Below are positions 27,903 to 37,644 of a DNA stretch of 64,000 nt, piece after piece. A program made the position numbers and the translations under genes. Below the pieces are notes generated by a model, which was given only the letters and a program-made list of their open reading frames with translations, did not search any database and had not been told where the DNA came from. Positions within the stretch are counted from its first letter, which is position 1; every line of letters begins with the position of its first letter. The stretch is taken from contig NZ_CP013233.1 in assembly GCF_001584165.1 (NCBI RefSeq), positions 1,240,001-1,304,000 of the forward strand, given 5' to 3'. This DNA comes from Collimonas arenae (GTDB lineage Bacteria > Pseudomonadota > Gammaproteobacteria > Burkholderiales > Burkholderiaceae_D).

Positions 27903-29459
27903 ATGAGAGCGGATATGCAGCAATCAGAAATTCCCGAGGGCGCAGCACCAGAATACCTCATCGCCCTGAAAAACGTGACCAAGCGCTTCCCCGGCGTGCT
28001 GGCGCTCGACAATTGCCAGTTCAATCTGCTGCGCGGTGAAGTGCATGCGCTGATGGGCGAGAACGGCGCCGGCAAGTCGACGCTGATGAAAGTGCTGTCT
28101 GGCGTCTACCCCAAGGACAGCGGCGAAATCCGCATGGATGGCCGCCCGGTGGAGATTCCCAATCCGCGCGCCGCGCAGGCACTGGGCATCGGCATCATCC
28201 ATCAGGAACTGAACCTGATGAATCACCTGAGCGCAGCGCAAAACATCTTCATCGGCCGCGAGCCGCGCGGCCGTTACGGCGTGTTTCTCGACGAAGACGC
28301 GCTGAACCGGCAAGCCGCGCAGATCTTTGAGCGCATGCGCCTGCAACTCGATCCGCGCACGCTGGTCGGCGAGCTGACGGTGGCCAAGCAGCAGATGGTG
28401 GAGATTGCCAAGGCGCTATCGTTCGATTCGCGCGTGCTGATCATGGACGAGCCGACGGCGGCGCTCAACAATGCTGAAATCGACGACCTGTTCCGCATCA
28501 TCCGGCAACTGCAGGAACACGGCGTCGGCATCATCTACATCTCGCACAAGATGGACGAACTGCGGCAAATTTCTAACCGCGTCACGGTCATGCGCGATGG
28601 CCAATACATCGCCACCGTGCCGACCGTAGGCACGCCGATCGACACCATCATCGGCATGATGGTCGGGAGGCAGCTTGATAACAGTGGGCCGGAAGTGCCC
28701 GATACCTCGGCCAATGATGTTGTGTTGGAGGTCAAGGGTTTGACACGCGGCGCGGCTATCAAGGATGTCAATTTTTCTTTGCGCAAGGGCGAGATACTTG
28801 GTTTTGCGGGCTTGATGGGCGCCGGCCGTACTGAAGTGGCGAGAGCGGTGTTTGGTGCCGACGCGATCGATGCCGGCGAAATCCTGGTGCATGGCGTCAA
28901 GGTGTCGATCAAGTCACCGAGAGATGCTGTCGCTCACGGTATCGGCTACCTATCGGAAGATCGCAAGCATTTCGGATTGGCGACCGGGCTCGACGTCAAG
29001 ACCAACGTGGTGATGTCGAGCATGGACAAATTCCTGACCAAGGGTTTGTTTCTCGACCAGCCGGCCATCCGCGAAACAGCTCAAGGTTACGTGCGGCAGC
29101 TGAGCATCAAGACGCCGTCGATCGACCAGCCGGTGCGATTGCTGTCAGGCGGCAACCAGCAAAAGATCGTGATCGCCAAATGGCTGCTGCGCGATTGCGA
29201 CATCCTGTTTTTCGACGAGCCGACGCGCGGCATCGACATCGGCGCCAAGAATGAAATCTACAAGTTGCTCAATGCGTTGGCGGCGCAGGGCAAGGCAATC
29301 GTCATGATTTCATCCGAACTGCCCGAGGTGCTACGGATGAGCCACCGGATACTGGTCATGTGCGAAGGCCGCATCACCGGCGAGCTTGCTGCCGCCGACG
29401 CCTCGCAGGAAAAAATCATGTACCTGGCCACGCAGCGTGAGCCGGCCCTTACCGAATAA
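27903..29459 (+). CDS. Sugar ABC transporter, ATP-binding protein (RbsA type)
   Basis: A double ATPase of 518 residues for a CUT2-class sugar importer. First domain: Walker [10 protein letters not shown] (about 58-66), the family's divergent signature [15 protein letters not shown] and Walker [13 protein letters not shown]. Second domain: degenerate Walker [10 protein letters not shown], signature [16 protein letters not shown] and Walker [13 protein letters not shown]. This asymmetry is normal for RbsA/MglA. A second in-frame ATG at 27915 (MQQSEIPEG) is an alternative start. By context it imports L-fucose or a related sugar. Confidence 0.93.
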   Translation: MRADMQQSEIPEGAAPEYLIALKNVTKRFPGVLALDNCQFNLLRGEVHALMGENGAGKSTLMKVLSGVYPKDSGEIRMDGRPVEIPNPRAAQALGIGIIHQELNLMNHLSAAQNIFIGREPRGRYGVFLDEDALNRQAAQIFERMRLQLDPRTLVGELTVAKQQMVEIAKALSFDSRVLIMDEPTAALNNAEIDDLFRIIRQLQEHGVGIIYISHKMDELRQISNRVTVMRDGQYIATVPTVGTPIDTIIGMMVGRQLDNSGPEVPDTSANDVVLEVKGLTRGAAIKDVNFSLRKGEILGFAGLMGAGRTEVARAVFGADAIDAGEILVHGVKVSIKSPRDAVAHGIGYLSEDRKHFGLATGLDVKTNVVMSSMDKFLTKGLFLDQPAIRETAQGYVRQLSIKTPSIDQPVRLLSGGNQQKIVIAKWLLRDCDILFFDEPTRGIDIGAKNEIYKLLNALAAQGKAIVMISSELPEVLRMSHRILVMCEGRITGELAAADASQEKIMYLATQREPALTE

Positions 29460-29483
29460 TTCAATCATTCACCGAAGACGATC

Positions 29484-30530
29484 ATGGCAAATACCCCGAA
29501 TTCCCCGAATCCCCTTTCGCATGCAAAATTGCCGCTAAGCGGCGGTGTGCTCGGCAGCGTCAAGGCCAGGATATTTCATCCCGCCACCCGGCAAAAGCTG
29601 TTGGCTTTCGCCAGTCTGCTGGCATTGCTGGTGTTCTTCAGCCTGGCTTCGCCGAATTTCCTGGAGATCGATAACCTGGTCAGCATCCTGCAGTCGACCG
29701 CCGTCAACGGTGTGTTGGCGATTGCCTGTACCTTTGTCATCATCACCGCGGGCATTGATTTATCGGTCGGCACGCTGATGACCTTCTGCGCCGTGATGGC
29801 CGGCGTGTTCCTGACCTACTGGGGTTTGCCAATCTATGTCGGCATCGCTGCAGCGATCCTGTTCGGTGCACTGTGCGGCTGGGTTTCCGGCGTACTGATC
29901 GCCAAGCTCAAGATTCCGCCATTCATCGCCACACTCGGCATGATGATGCTGCTCAAGGGTTTGTCTCTGGTGATCTCGGGCACCAAGCCGATCTATTTCA
30001 ACGACACACCTGGCTTCTCCAGCATTTCGCAGGATTCGTTGATCGGAACTTTGATTCCGGCGTTGCCGATTCCGAATGCGGTGCTGATCCTGTTCCTGGT
30101 GGCGATTGCCGCCGGCATCGCGCTCAACAAAAGCATCTTCGGCCGCTACACCTTTGCCTTGGGCAGCAATGAAGAAGCGCTGCGCTTGTCGGGTGTGAAT
30201 GTCGATTTCTGGAAGGTCACGGTATACAGCGTCAGCGGCGCCATCTGCGGCATCGCCGGCCTGCTGATCGCATCGCGTTTGAACTCGGCGCAGCCGGCGC
30301 TGGGGCAGGGTTATGAACTTGATGCCATCGCCGCGGTAGTGATCGGCGGCACTTCGCTGTCGGGCGGCACCGGCACCATCCTCGGCACCATCATCGGCGC
30401 GTTCATCATGAGCGTGCTGATCAACGGCCTGCGCATGATGTCGGTGGCGCAGGAATGGCAGACGGTGGTGACCGGCGTCATCATCATCCTGGCGGTCTAC
30501 ATGGATATCCTGCGTCGTCGCCGCCAGTGA
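29484..30530 (+). CDS. Sugar ABC transporter permease (RbsC type)
   Basis: A 348-residue inner-membrane permease of the CUT2 class with about nine to ten hydrophobic helices. Seen: LLALLVFFSLASPNF near the start, IITAGIDLSVGTLMTF, IPPFIATLGMMMLLKGLS, NEEALRLSGVNVDFWK (the EAA-like cytoplasmic loop that contacts the ATPase) and DAIAAVVIGGTSLSGGTGTI. It follows the ATPase by 24 bases and precedes the binding protein by about 95. Confidence 0.93.
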   Translation: MANTPNSPNPLSHAKLPLSGGVLGSVKARIFHPATRQKLLAFASLLALLVFFSLASPNFLEIDNLVSILQSTAVNGVLAIACTFVIITAGIDLSVGTLMTFCAVMAGVFLTYWGLPIYVGIAAAILFGALCGWVSGVLIAKLKIPPFIATLGMMMLLKGLSLVISGTKPIYFNDTPGFSSISQDSLIGTLIPALPIPNAVLILFLVAIAAGIALNKSIFGRYTFALGSNEEALRLSGVNVDFWKVTVYSVSGAICGIAGLLIASRLNSAQPALGQGYELDAIAAVVIGGTSLSGGTGTILGTIIGAFIMSVLINGLRMMSVAQEWQTVVTGVIIILAVYMDILRRRRQ

Positions 30531-30625
30531 GGAAATGAAATTTTGAACAGGTTTTGTACGTGCACATGAAGTTCGGACAATGCAATTGATGACTATTGTT
30601 TTATAACCACAACAGGAGACTAGAA

Positions 30626-31570
30626 ATGATAAAGAGAAGAGCAGTGAACGTTGCCATTGGCCTGGCGCTTGCGCTTGGATTCAGCGCAACGGCGATCGCC
30701 GATGACGTGGTCTACATTCCGTTGATTTCGAAAGGTTTCCAGCATCAATTCTGGCAGGCCGTGAAAGCCGGCTCCGAGCAGGCGGCCAAGGACTTTAATG
30801 TCAAGGTGTCGTTCGAAGGTCCGGAAACCGAAGCCATGGTCGACAAGCAGATCGACATGCTGTCGGCAGCGCTGGCCAAGAAACCCAAGGCCATCGGCTT
30901 TGCCGCGCTCGACAGCAAGGCGGCTCTGCCGTTGCTGAAGAAGGCGCAAGCCGCGCACATTCCTGTCGTCGCCTTTGACTCGGGCGTCGACAGCGATATT
31001 CCGGTCACGACTGCCACTACCGATAACAAGGCTGCGGCCGGGTTGGCGGCTGACAAGATGGCCGAGCTGATCGGCAATGAAGGCGAAGTGGCCGTGGTGG
31101 CGCACGATCAGACCAGCCGTACCGGCATCGACCGCCGCGATGGTTTCGTCGATCGCATCAAGTCTGCCCATCCGAAGATCAAGATCGTCAGCATCCAGTA
31201 CGGCGCCGGCGATCAGTTGAAATCGACTGAAATCATGAAGTCGATTCTGCAAGCCTATCCGCACCTGAAGGGCGCCTTTGGCACCAATGAAGGTTCGGCC
31301 ATCGGCGTGCTTAACGGCGCCAAGGAAATGAAGCGCAAGCTGGTGATTATCGGCTACGACTCCGGCAAGCAGCAGAAAGATGCGATCCGCGACGGCAGCA
31401 TGGCCGGCGCCATCACGCAGAATCCCGTCGGCATCGGCTACAAGACAGTTGAAGCCGCCGTCAAGGCGCTGAAAGGCGAGAAACTGCCGAAAGTGATCGA
31501 CACCGGTTTCTACTGGTACGACAAGAGCAACATCAACGACCCTAAGATCGCCGCCGTACTTTACGACTGA
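30626..31570 (+). CDS. Sugar ABC transporter, periplasmic binding protein (RbsB type)
   Basis: A 314-residue periplasmic sugar-binding protein. It has a signal peptide (cleavage near AIADD, residue 24), then VYIPLISKGFQHQFWQAVKA, PKAIGFAALDSKAALPLLKK, VVAFDSGVDSDIPVTT and VVAHDQTSRTGIDRRDGF, followed by VIIGYDSGKQQKDAIRDG, all of the type I binding-protein fold. CAGGAG 9 bases upstream fixes the ATG at 30626. The DSGVDS and GYDSGKQQ segments line the ligand cleft. Substrate by context: L-fucose. Confidence 0.92.
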   Translation: MIKRRAVNVAIGLALALGFSATAIADDVVYIPLISKGFQHQFWQAVKAGSEQAAKDFNVKVSFEGPETEAMVDKQIDMLSAALAKKPKAIGFAALDSKAALPLLKKAQAAHIPVVAFDSGVDSDIPVTTATTDNKAAAGLAADKMAELIGNEGEVAVVAHDQTSRTGIDRRDGFVDRIKSAHPKIKIVSIQYGAGDQLKSTEIMKSILQAYPHLKGAFGTNEGSAIGVLNGAKEMKRKLVIIGYDSGKQQKDAIRDGSMAGAITQNPVGIGYKTVEAAVKALKGEKLPKVIDTGFYWYDKSNINDPKIAAVLYD

Positions 31571-31811
31571 TCTTTCAACCAGCAGTTTTCAATAACGATC
31601 CGGCGGCGGCAGGCAACAAGCGCTGCTGTTGGATCGGCAATCCAGCATAACAGCAGTTGACCTCCGGGTACTGCCGACAGTGGGCGTTATGAGCGCTGCT
31701 GCCGGTTGATTCCTGCTGCGCGCTCGCAAGGCTTCTCACGAAGGTTCGACATCATCTCTACTGCTGAGAGGGATGTGCTCGGACAAAATTTAACTACAAA
31801 GGGGACCAACC

Positions 31812-32887
31812 ATGAAAAAATGACATTGCAGTACATGCAAGCAGCAGCCGCCACGATGCTGATCGGCGTCGCCTGCAGCCAGGCACAGGCGCAAACCAGC
31901 GTCACCATTTACGGCCGGGTCGATGCCGGTGTCGACTACCAGACCAATGTTGCGCTGAAAGACGCCAACGGCAATCCGACCGGACAGACCGGCAGCAAGC
32001 TAGCTGCTTCCGGCAACCAGTGGGGCACCAGCATGATCGGCTTCAAGGGGACGGAAGACCTGGGCAGCGGACTGAGCGCCTTCTTCCTGCTGGAGTCCGG
32101 CTTCGACGCCACCAAGGGCGTCACCAACGGCAGCGCATTGTTCAATCGGCGTTCTTATGTCGGCTTGAACGGCGGTGCGGGTTCGATCAAGTTCGGCAAG
32201 AACCTGTTCATTGTCAACGATGTCTGGTTCCTCGATCCGACCGGCCAGCAATTCATGGGTACCGCCAGCCTGGTCAAGGGCCGCAACTGGCCTGGCGCCA
32301 ACAACGTCATCGAATACCAGACCCCAACCTGGGGTGGCTTCAATGCTACCGCGCAAACCAGCCTCGGCGAACAGGCCGGCTCTACCACGAAGGGCCGCAG
32401 CGATGGCCTGTCACTGGTGTACACCAACGGTGGCCTGGAACTGCGCGGCATCTATGATGTGATCCGCGACGTGAATGGCAAATACAGCGATGTCTACACT
32501 GCTTCCAAGGATCTGATCGTCGGTGGCACCTATACCGTAGACAAGCTGAAGATGTTCGTCGGCTACGAGAATATCTCCGCCCCGGATACGGTCGCAGCAA
32601 CCTCTCCCGACAAACTGAACCATTACTGGATCGGCGCCAACTATGCGCTGACGCCAGCCCTGACCCTGATCGGCGCCGCCTTCCATGCCAAGCTCAATCA
32701 TGATGCGGGTAGCGCCAGCCTGTTCATGGCCGGCGCCAATTACAATCTGTCGAAGCGGACCTTGCTGTATGCGGCCGTCGGTACGGTGCGCAACAAGGGC
32801 AATGCCGATTTTGGAACAGAGTTTGACAATCCGTTGCCAGGACATGCGCAAAATGGCGGCTATGCTGGCATCAGCCATTCGTTCTGA
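31812..32887 (+). CDS. Trimeric general porin (Neisseria/Burkholderia type), start affected by a frameshift
   Basis: A 16-strand outer-membrane porin of about 359 residues. Seen: TSVTIYGRVDAGVDYQ as the first strand, KGTEDLGSGLSAFFLLESGF, NRRSYVGLNGGAGSIKFGKN, NVIEYQTPTWGGF and a terminal GGYAGISHSF ending in Phe. The expected signal peptide is MKKMTLQYMQAAAATML with cleavage after QAQAQ; the ATG at 31812 with AAGGGG 8 bases upstream reads MKK and then hits TGA because the A-run has six A instead of seven. The ATG at 31820 in the main frame is usable but lacks the basic start and is badly spaced. As the last gene after the ABC genes, it may admit the sugar. Confidence 0.88.
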
Positions 32888-32935
32888 TAGAGGATAGGGG
32901 ACGCGCGGTGGAATAGCCGCGTAGTGATGGATGAA

Positions 32936-32971
32936 GGGCAGCAGCTGCAAATTTGCGACTGCTGCCCTTTT
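32936..32971 (+). terminator. Terminator of the fucose operon / porin
   Basis: GGGCAGCAG (32936-32944) pairs perfectly with CTGCTGCCC (32959-32967), followed by TTTT, about 50 bases past the porin stop. Confidence 0.85.
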
Positions 32972-33015
32972 ATCATTTCAGGAGAGACCTGGGTCAAGCG
33001 CAACTGGCGCTGTAA

Positions 33016-33249
33016 TTAATGCCAGCCGCGATGCCAGCCATATTGAGGATGGTGCCAGCCCCAACCGTAGTGCGGATGGTAAGCCCAGACGTAGCCAGGG
33101 CCAGGGATCGCATAGGTCGGCTCGACATATACGACGCCCGGCGGCGCGACGTAAGCAGGACGCACGACAGGCGGCGCCACTACGCAGCCCGCCAGGGAAA
33201 GCGCCAGGAGGGCGGCGGGGACGATAGTTGTGATCTTCGCTATTCTCAT
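33016..33249 (-). CDS. Small lipoprotein with a His/Trp/Tyr-rich tail
   Basis: A 77-residue protein with signal MRIAKITTIVPAALLALSLAG and lipobox LAGC (Cys about residue 22). The mature part is Pro-rich (APPVVRPAYVAPPGVVYVEP) and ends in the aromatic and histidine-rich HPHYGWGWHHPQYGWHRGWH, which could bind metal. Short envelope proteins of this kind are frequent in Burkholderiales and lack known function. I chose the ATG at 33249, with GAGG upstream, over an in-frame TTG three codons earlier. Confidence 0.75.
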   Translation of the reverse strand: MRIAKITTIVPAALLALSLAGCVVAPPVVRPAYVAPPGVVYVEPTYAIPGPGYVWAYHPHYGWGWHHPQYGWHRGWH

Positions 33250-33258
33250 GATGTTCAA

Positions 33259-33702
33259 GGCCTCGTTAGTTGTGTGCTGTAATTTATCGTCTCAGGTTAA
33301 ACATCAAATTCACCGTTTCCAATCCTCTTTCCCGATCTTGGCGATCAGATGGGGCACTTGGGTCCGCGTGGTGAATGCCATAACGATACGGATGTCCGCA
33401 TGATTGTTAATGATGTCTGTTAAACGCAGAGGGGCAACGGAGTGATGACGGGAAAATTGTATTTTTCTGTAACCTGAGTAATTATTTCTGTCCCGGATAC
33501 CACGCGTCCAGGCGCGGCCGATACCCTGGAAACGACGGCGCGGCGCGGGTTGGACAGAAAAATTCCTGGAATCGTCGACACTGCCGGTCTGGCGCATCCC
33601 CTTGGACATGGTTTCGCCACACAGAAAACTGTCTGCTATGATGGTCCGTGCTTTTCAGCGCGGGTTGTCATTCATTGTTTTGATTATTTTGAGGAGTAAA
33701 TC
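33259..33702. other. Long intergenic region
   Basis: About 440 bases between divergent small genes. A minus-strand frame (33310-33609) is Arg/Asn-rich with no family features and no ribosome site, so I do not call it. TATGAT at 33637-33642 could be the -10 of the next gene, without a good -35. GAGGAG at about 33691 is its ribosome site. Confidence 0.4.
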
Positions 33703-33894
33703 ATGGGTATCCTGGAAGAAGTGATTGGAGCCGTAGTCGCAGTTGAAGGCGTGAAAAAACTGGACCCAAATGCGTCCATACTGACTGAAGGCATCGCAGC
33801 AGTTGCCGGCTATAAAGGCGTGGAAGCCGTGACTGAACATCTGGAAGAGAAGGAAGCTGACAAAGACAACAGCGTCCCAGATCAGCCAGCATAA
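33703..33894 (+). CDS. Small acidic protein of unknown function
   Basis: A 63-residue protein, MGILEEVIGAVVAVEGVKKL onward, with an amphipathic Val/Ala/Gly-rich first half and an acidic Lys/Glu-rich second half (EHLEEKEADKDN). A strong GAGGAG ribosome site precedes the ATG, which supports real translation. The alternating hydrophobic N-terminal part (GAVVAVEGVK, GIAAVAGYKGVEAV) suggests membrane or protein association. I recognise no family. An imperfect hairpin (GAGGAAATCTTC / GAAGGTTTCCTC, 33907-33938) follows, without a T-run. Confidence 0.6.
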   Translation: MGILEEVIGAVVAVEGVKKLDPNASILTEGIAAVAGYKGVEAVTEHLEEKEADKDNSVPDQPA

Positions 33895-34224
33895 ACTCCC
33901 AACAAAGAGGAAATCTTCCAGGTTGCGAAGGTTTCCTCATCCCCGCCAATCTCCCGGCCTGCACGACACCAGCCTGACTCCTGCGCCCGACAGTGCGCAC
34001 GCACCCTACAAATTCCAGCGGCATATACACCTCGTTTCAAGAGCCATGCTTTGCTTATGGAAGAGTTCCCTTGCCTTTCGGGCCCTTGTTTTTCTAAAAA
34101 CGTCAGGGCAAGTGGAAAAAATTAACATAAATTAACTTTCTGCCGGGCAAATTGGCGTTACATTGACGAGCGATTGGAAATCGACTGTCATTTTTGTCAG
34201 TTTCGCCGTCGCCATTATCGACTT

Positions 34225-34488
34225 ATGACCTTTGGCTCATCCCGAACGAAAGATATGATTTCTCGAAAGATTTACACGTCTTTACGGATCACAGTCCTGG
34301 TGGCTTGCCTGTCGGCCGCTACAGGAGGCTTTTATGCCTTTGTGATTGCGGCAGCTTGCCGCTTCATCTTCAGAATGGAAGAGAGGACAGCACTGTTGTG
34401 GATCGGCGTTCCGCTCTTTGCCACGATGACCATTCTGCTATTCATTTTCCTGCCTAAGCATTTTCGCAAAGAGGGTTACATCAGATAA
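34225..34488 (+). CDS. Small two-helix membrane protein of unknown function
   Basis: An 87-residue protein with two clear membrane helices: about residues 22-46 (TVLVACLSAATGGFYAFVIA) and 60-78 (LLWIGVPLFATMTILLFIFL), a charged loop FRMEERTA between them and a basic tail KHFRKEGYIR. The start is uncertain: ATG codons at 34174, 34225 and 34255 are all in frame and none has a good ribosome site. No family recognised. Confidence 0.5.
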   Translation: MTFGSSRTKDMISRKIYTSLRITVLVACLSAATGGFYAFVIAAACRFIFRMEERTALLWIGVPLFATMTILLFIFLPKHFRKEGYIR

Positions 34489-34584
34489 GCGTATGCCTTG
34501 AATACGCACGGCGTGCGACGGTGTAGGTGCTTGCGGGTTTTTGCTGTAAATTCCTCAGCATTGTCATTCATCATCAGATACTGC

Positions 34585-35133
34585 ATGCGAGTCCAGATAC
34601 GCAAGGAATTTTCATCAATTCAAGCTCTCGACGATCTGGAGCGAGAGCACATCGCGGATGCTCTGGCGTGGCTGGATTCAGGCGCCGAATTGTGTCGCCT
34701 GGCCAAGCCGGCGACGCCGCCCAAACACCTTGTGTCGTACTTTGTCGTGGTGGACGACGGGCATATGCTGCTGGTCGATCACCGCAATGCCCAGCTGTGG
34801 CTGCCGCCTGGCGGGCATGTTGAACAAGGCGAACACCCACGCACGACAGTGCAGCGCGAGATGGTGGAAGAGCTGGGGTTCGCGCCGTCGCATCCTGTCG
34901 GTGAACCTCTGCTGTTGACCGCGACGACAACCGTAGGGCTCACTGCCGGCCACACCGACGTTTCGCTCTGGTATGTCGTGCGCGCCAGCAAGGATCAGCC
35001 GATCAGGTTCGATGAACGGGAGTTCAACGAAGTACGCTGGTTCCCGTTTGCTGAAGTACCTATCGAGCGGACGGACCCGCATATGCAGCGTTTCCTGGCA
35101 AAGCTCAACGCCGCTGACGCCACACATCGATAG
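34585..35133 (+). CDS. Nudix hydrolase
   Basis: A 182-residue Nudix protein. The Nudix box is intact: G-HVEQG-E-HPRTTVQ-REMVEELGF (about residues 75-97), with the RE-EE metal-binding glutamates. LWLPPGGHVEQGE precedes it. Nudix enzymes hydrolyse nucleoside diphosphates linked to other groups; the substrate is not deducible. I use the ATG at 34585 (MRVQIRKEF); the frame begins upstream at 34498 but that part looks non-coding. It is isolated from its neighbours. Confidence 0.88.
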   Translation: MRVQIRKEFSSIQALDDLEREHIADALAWLDSGAELCRLAKPATPPKHLVSYFVVVDDGHMLLVDHRNAQLWLPPGGHVEQGEHPRTTVQREMVEELGFAPSHPVGEPLLLTATTTVGLTAGHTDVSLWYVVRASKDQPIRFDEREFNEVRWFPFAEVPIERTDPHMQRFLAKLNAADATHR

Positions 35134-35186
35134 GCATCGTGCCAGTGCGATCAAGTGCAGCTGGCCAGCCAATCAATGCGGCTGGT

Positions 35187-36047
35187 TCAAGGGGACGGGG
35201 GATTGGGAGTCAAGTACTCCTGCCCCTCCAGGATCATGCGTGCGCCGGCCGGAGCGCCTACCGCGTATGGCAAGGAGTTGATCAACGAATGCGCAAAATC
35301 GCCCTGGTACAACTTGGAGCCTTGATGGCTCAGGTTCGAGTTGGCATCGATGTAGATCGATTCGCCCAGCCCCGACCACAAACGGCAAAAGCCATAGTCC
35401 TCGGATAAATAGCGGCGTGTCAGGGGATCGACCATGACGTCGAAAAAGCGGTAGTGCAGACCCATATCAGGCACGCCAATACCATCCGGCACGTAGTTGA
35501 GCTCGGGATAGCTGGCCATGAGCCGTTCAAATACCTGGCGCTTGATGACCATGAACCCGGTCGGCGCCTCGTCCATTTTCATGAAGCCGTCGGGCTGGAC
35601 TTTCAGTCTGACCTCATCGCTGCTATCGCTTGCCTTTGCATTGACGGTATAGCGGGTGTAAGTGCCTTCGAATTGCTGCCGTGTAGTGCCAGCCGGTACG
35701 CCATCCAGCGGCCAGTTTTCGCGTTTAAGCGGATAGACGCCGGCAGCAATGTCATACCCTGAACGCAGCAGCCGGAAAGCAGCTTCAGGCGAAAACCCGA
35801 TGTCGGCATCGATCCAGAACAGATGCGTCCACTCAGGAACACTCAGGAATTTGGCGACACAATCGTTGCGGGCCCTTGTCACCAGACTTTCGCCTTGGTG
35901 CATCAACACCTGCAGAGGCATGCCCGCACGTTCGGCATGTATCGTGAAATTCAAGAGCGACTGGACGTAGTTCTGGAAATATTTCCCGTCATGGCTGGGC
36001 GTTATTACGACGGGATATATTTTTTGCAGATCGTTGGTTTCAGGCAT
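35187..36047 (-). CDS. Glycosyltransferase-like protein of unknown specificity
   Basis: A 286-residue cytoplasmic protein with GT-A-like features: YPVVITPSHDGKYFQNYVQS at the start, RARNDCVAKFLSVPEWTHLF and the acidic WIDADIGFSPEA, a plausible DxD nucleotide-sugar and metal site; later RRYLSEDYGFCRLW with an ED motif often used as catalytic base. It ends TPNPPSP. The start is set at the ATG at 36047 (MPETNDLQ); upstream residues in the same frame look non-coding. No sugar-polymer genes are nearby, so the acceptor is unknown. Confidence 0.7.
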   Translation of the reverse strand: MPETNDLQKIYPVVITPSHDGKYFQNYVQSLLNFTIHAERAGMPLQVLMHQGESLVTRARNDCVAKFLSVPEWTHLFWIDADIGFSPEAAFRLLRSGYDIAAGVYPLKRENWPLDGVPAGTTRQQFEGTYTRYTVNAKASDSSDEVRLKVQPDGFMKMDEAPTGFMVIKRQVFERLMASYPELNYVPDGIGVPDMGLHYRFFDVMVDPLTRRYLSEDYGFCRLWSGLGESIYIDANSNLSHQGSKLYQGDFAHSLINSLPYAVGAPAGARMILEGQEYLTPNPPSP

Positions 36048-36366
36048 TTTCGATTTTCCATTTCTTATTAAATCCCTTTCGGCTAACCGGAAGGCCGACA
36101 CGTCGCCCGGCTTGACGTAACAGCAGGCAGATTTGGCGTCGCAAGGCCGACAAGCACTCTTCGATAATAGAGGATATGGCGGGAAGCTGGCAATGAATTG
36201 AGCGATTGGCCGTTGATAAGTCTGAATTTATTGAGAGAATCCCGCTTGCTCACGGCAATGTCATCGTGGGAGGGCATGAAAAAGCGCGCTCAAGCGTGAG
36301 CCCAACGAACGGTTTCGGATTATCAGTGATAATGGAGATCCAGTTCACGCTTGAAGGAAAGAAGAA

Positions 36367-37044
36367 ATGTCCGGTCACGGCCTGTCGCTACCTGACGGTA
36401 GATACGCTGCACTCCTGTTCGATATGGACGGAACCATCCTCAATTCCATCGCTGCGGCAGAACGTATCTGGAGCGCCTGGGCAACGCGCCATGGCCTTGA
36501 TGTCGCGGCATTCTTGCCGACTATCCACGGCGCGCGCGCAGTTGACACCATTAGCCGATTGGCGCTTCCCGGAGTCGATCCTGAAATTGAAGCGCAGGGA
36601 ATTACCGATGCGGAAATCGAGGACGTGGAGGGCATCGTTGAAGTACCCGGCGCAGAAAATTTCTTAAAGTCGCTGCCAGTGGCCAATTGGGCCGTCGTCA
36701 CCTCCGCTCCCAAAGCCCTGGCGCTCCAGCGCATGAAAGCGGCGGGCATTCCGGTTCCTGCTGTGCTCGTCACCTCGGAGGATGTCGCGGCCGGCAAACC
36801 GAATCCTGACTGCTATCTCCTTGCGGCCAAGAGGCTGGAAGTCGACATTGCCGATTGCCTCATATTTGAAGATGCCGCAGTCGGTATTGCCGCCGGCGAG
36901 GCAGCGGGTGCGCCAGTGCTGGTCGTGACCTCAACCCATCTGCACCCGATGGAGACCGCGCATGCTACGATCAGGAGTTACGAAGGGATCGTTGCCAAAG
37001 CCGGCGAGGGCGGGTTCATTCAGCTTGAAGACGGAGGTATCTAG
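36367..37044 (+). CDS. HAD-superfamily sugar-phosphatase-like hydrolase
   Basis: A 225-residue HAD phosphatase. Motif I FDMDGTIL (about residues 18-25) has both aspartates, motif II is VVTSAP (Ser/Thr), motif III is GKPNPD with the Lys, and motif IV is FEDAAVGI. The cap between residues 30 and 90 is of the small helical type seen in DOG/phosphoglycolate phosphatases, so a sugar or glycolate phosphate is a likely substrate. AAGGAAAG lies just upstream of the ATG. Confidence 0.87.
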   Translation: MSGHGLSLPDGRYAALLFDMDGTILNSIAAAERIWSAWATRHGLDVAAFLPTIHGARAVDTISRLALPGVDPEIEAQGITDAEIEDVEGIVEVPGAENFLKSLPVANWAVVTSAPKALALQRMKAAGIPVPAVLVTSEDVAAGKPNPDCYLLAAKRLEVDIADCLIFEDAAVGIAAGEAAGAPVLVVTSTHLHPMETAHATIRSYEGIVAKAGEGGFIQLEDGGI

Positions 37045-37104
37045 TTTTTTGCGTTGGCCATTGATGGCCAACCATTCGCTAGCCAATAAAGGTGAAGAGT
37101 AGCC

Positions 37105-37506
37105 ATGGGATATTCCACAATTGAACGCTGGCATGAGATTGTCAAATCGCGCGACACCGCTTCCCTGAAAGCGCTGCTCGCCGATGACGTGGTGTTCGAA
37201 TCACCGGTTGTTCACACGCCTCAACATGGCCGTGTAATCACTGCAAAATACCTTGCCGCCGCCTTGCACGTCTTGAATAACGGCACTTTTCGATACCTGA
37301 ACGAATGGCTCGGTCCGCATTCTGCTGTGCTTGAGTTCGAAACAACCTGCGACGGCATCCTGGTCAACGGCGTGGATATCATCACATGGAACGACCAGGG
37401 TTTGATTACCCGCTTCAAGGTGATGATCCGCCCACTCAAGGCTATCAACAAGATTCACGAAATGATGGGCCGAATGCTTCAGGCAGAAGTCGCGCAACAA
37501 CGATGA
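37105..37506 (+). CDS. SnoaL-like / NTF2-fold protein
   Basis: A 133-residue protein with the cone-shaped NTF2 fold pattern: an N-terminal helix (IERWHEIVKSRDTASLKALL), the ADDVVFESPVV strand, and later strands SAVLEFETTCDGILVNGVDI and KVMIRPLKAINKI. Members include polyketide cyclases and steroid isomerases as well as many proteins without known activity; no catalytic residue can be picked out. It lies 60 bases after the HAD gene on the same strand and may be co-transcribed. Confidence 0.8.
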   Translation: MGYSTIERWHEIVKSRDTASLKALLADDVVFESPVVHTPQHGRVITAKYLAAALHVLNNGTFRYLNEWLGPHSAVLEFETTCDGILVNGVDIITWNDQGLITRFKVMIRPLKAINKIHEMMGRMLQAEVAQQR

Positions 37507-37644
37507 AATGGCTGGCGCGTATTGATGTGGTGCAGCTGCCACATGGCCTGTCCGCGGCGAGGAGCACAATCAGTTTCCAGGCGCGGTACACATCTCCCGA
37601 TAGGTGTGAAGCATCTTGCACGATCACGTCAACGAGCACATCCC

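Noticed and set aside
31623..31656. CTGCTGTT/AACAGCAG hairpin between the binding-protein gene and the porin
   Set aside because: A stem is possible but there is no T-run and the loop is interrupted; not enough to call a terminator.
33310..33609. 99-residue minus-strand frame in a long gap
   Set aside because: Composition is Arg/Asn-rich and random-looking, no ribosome site, no motif.
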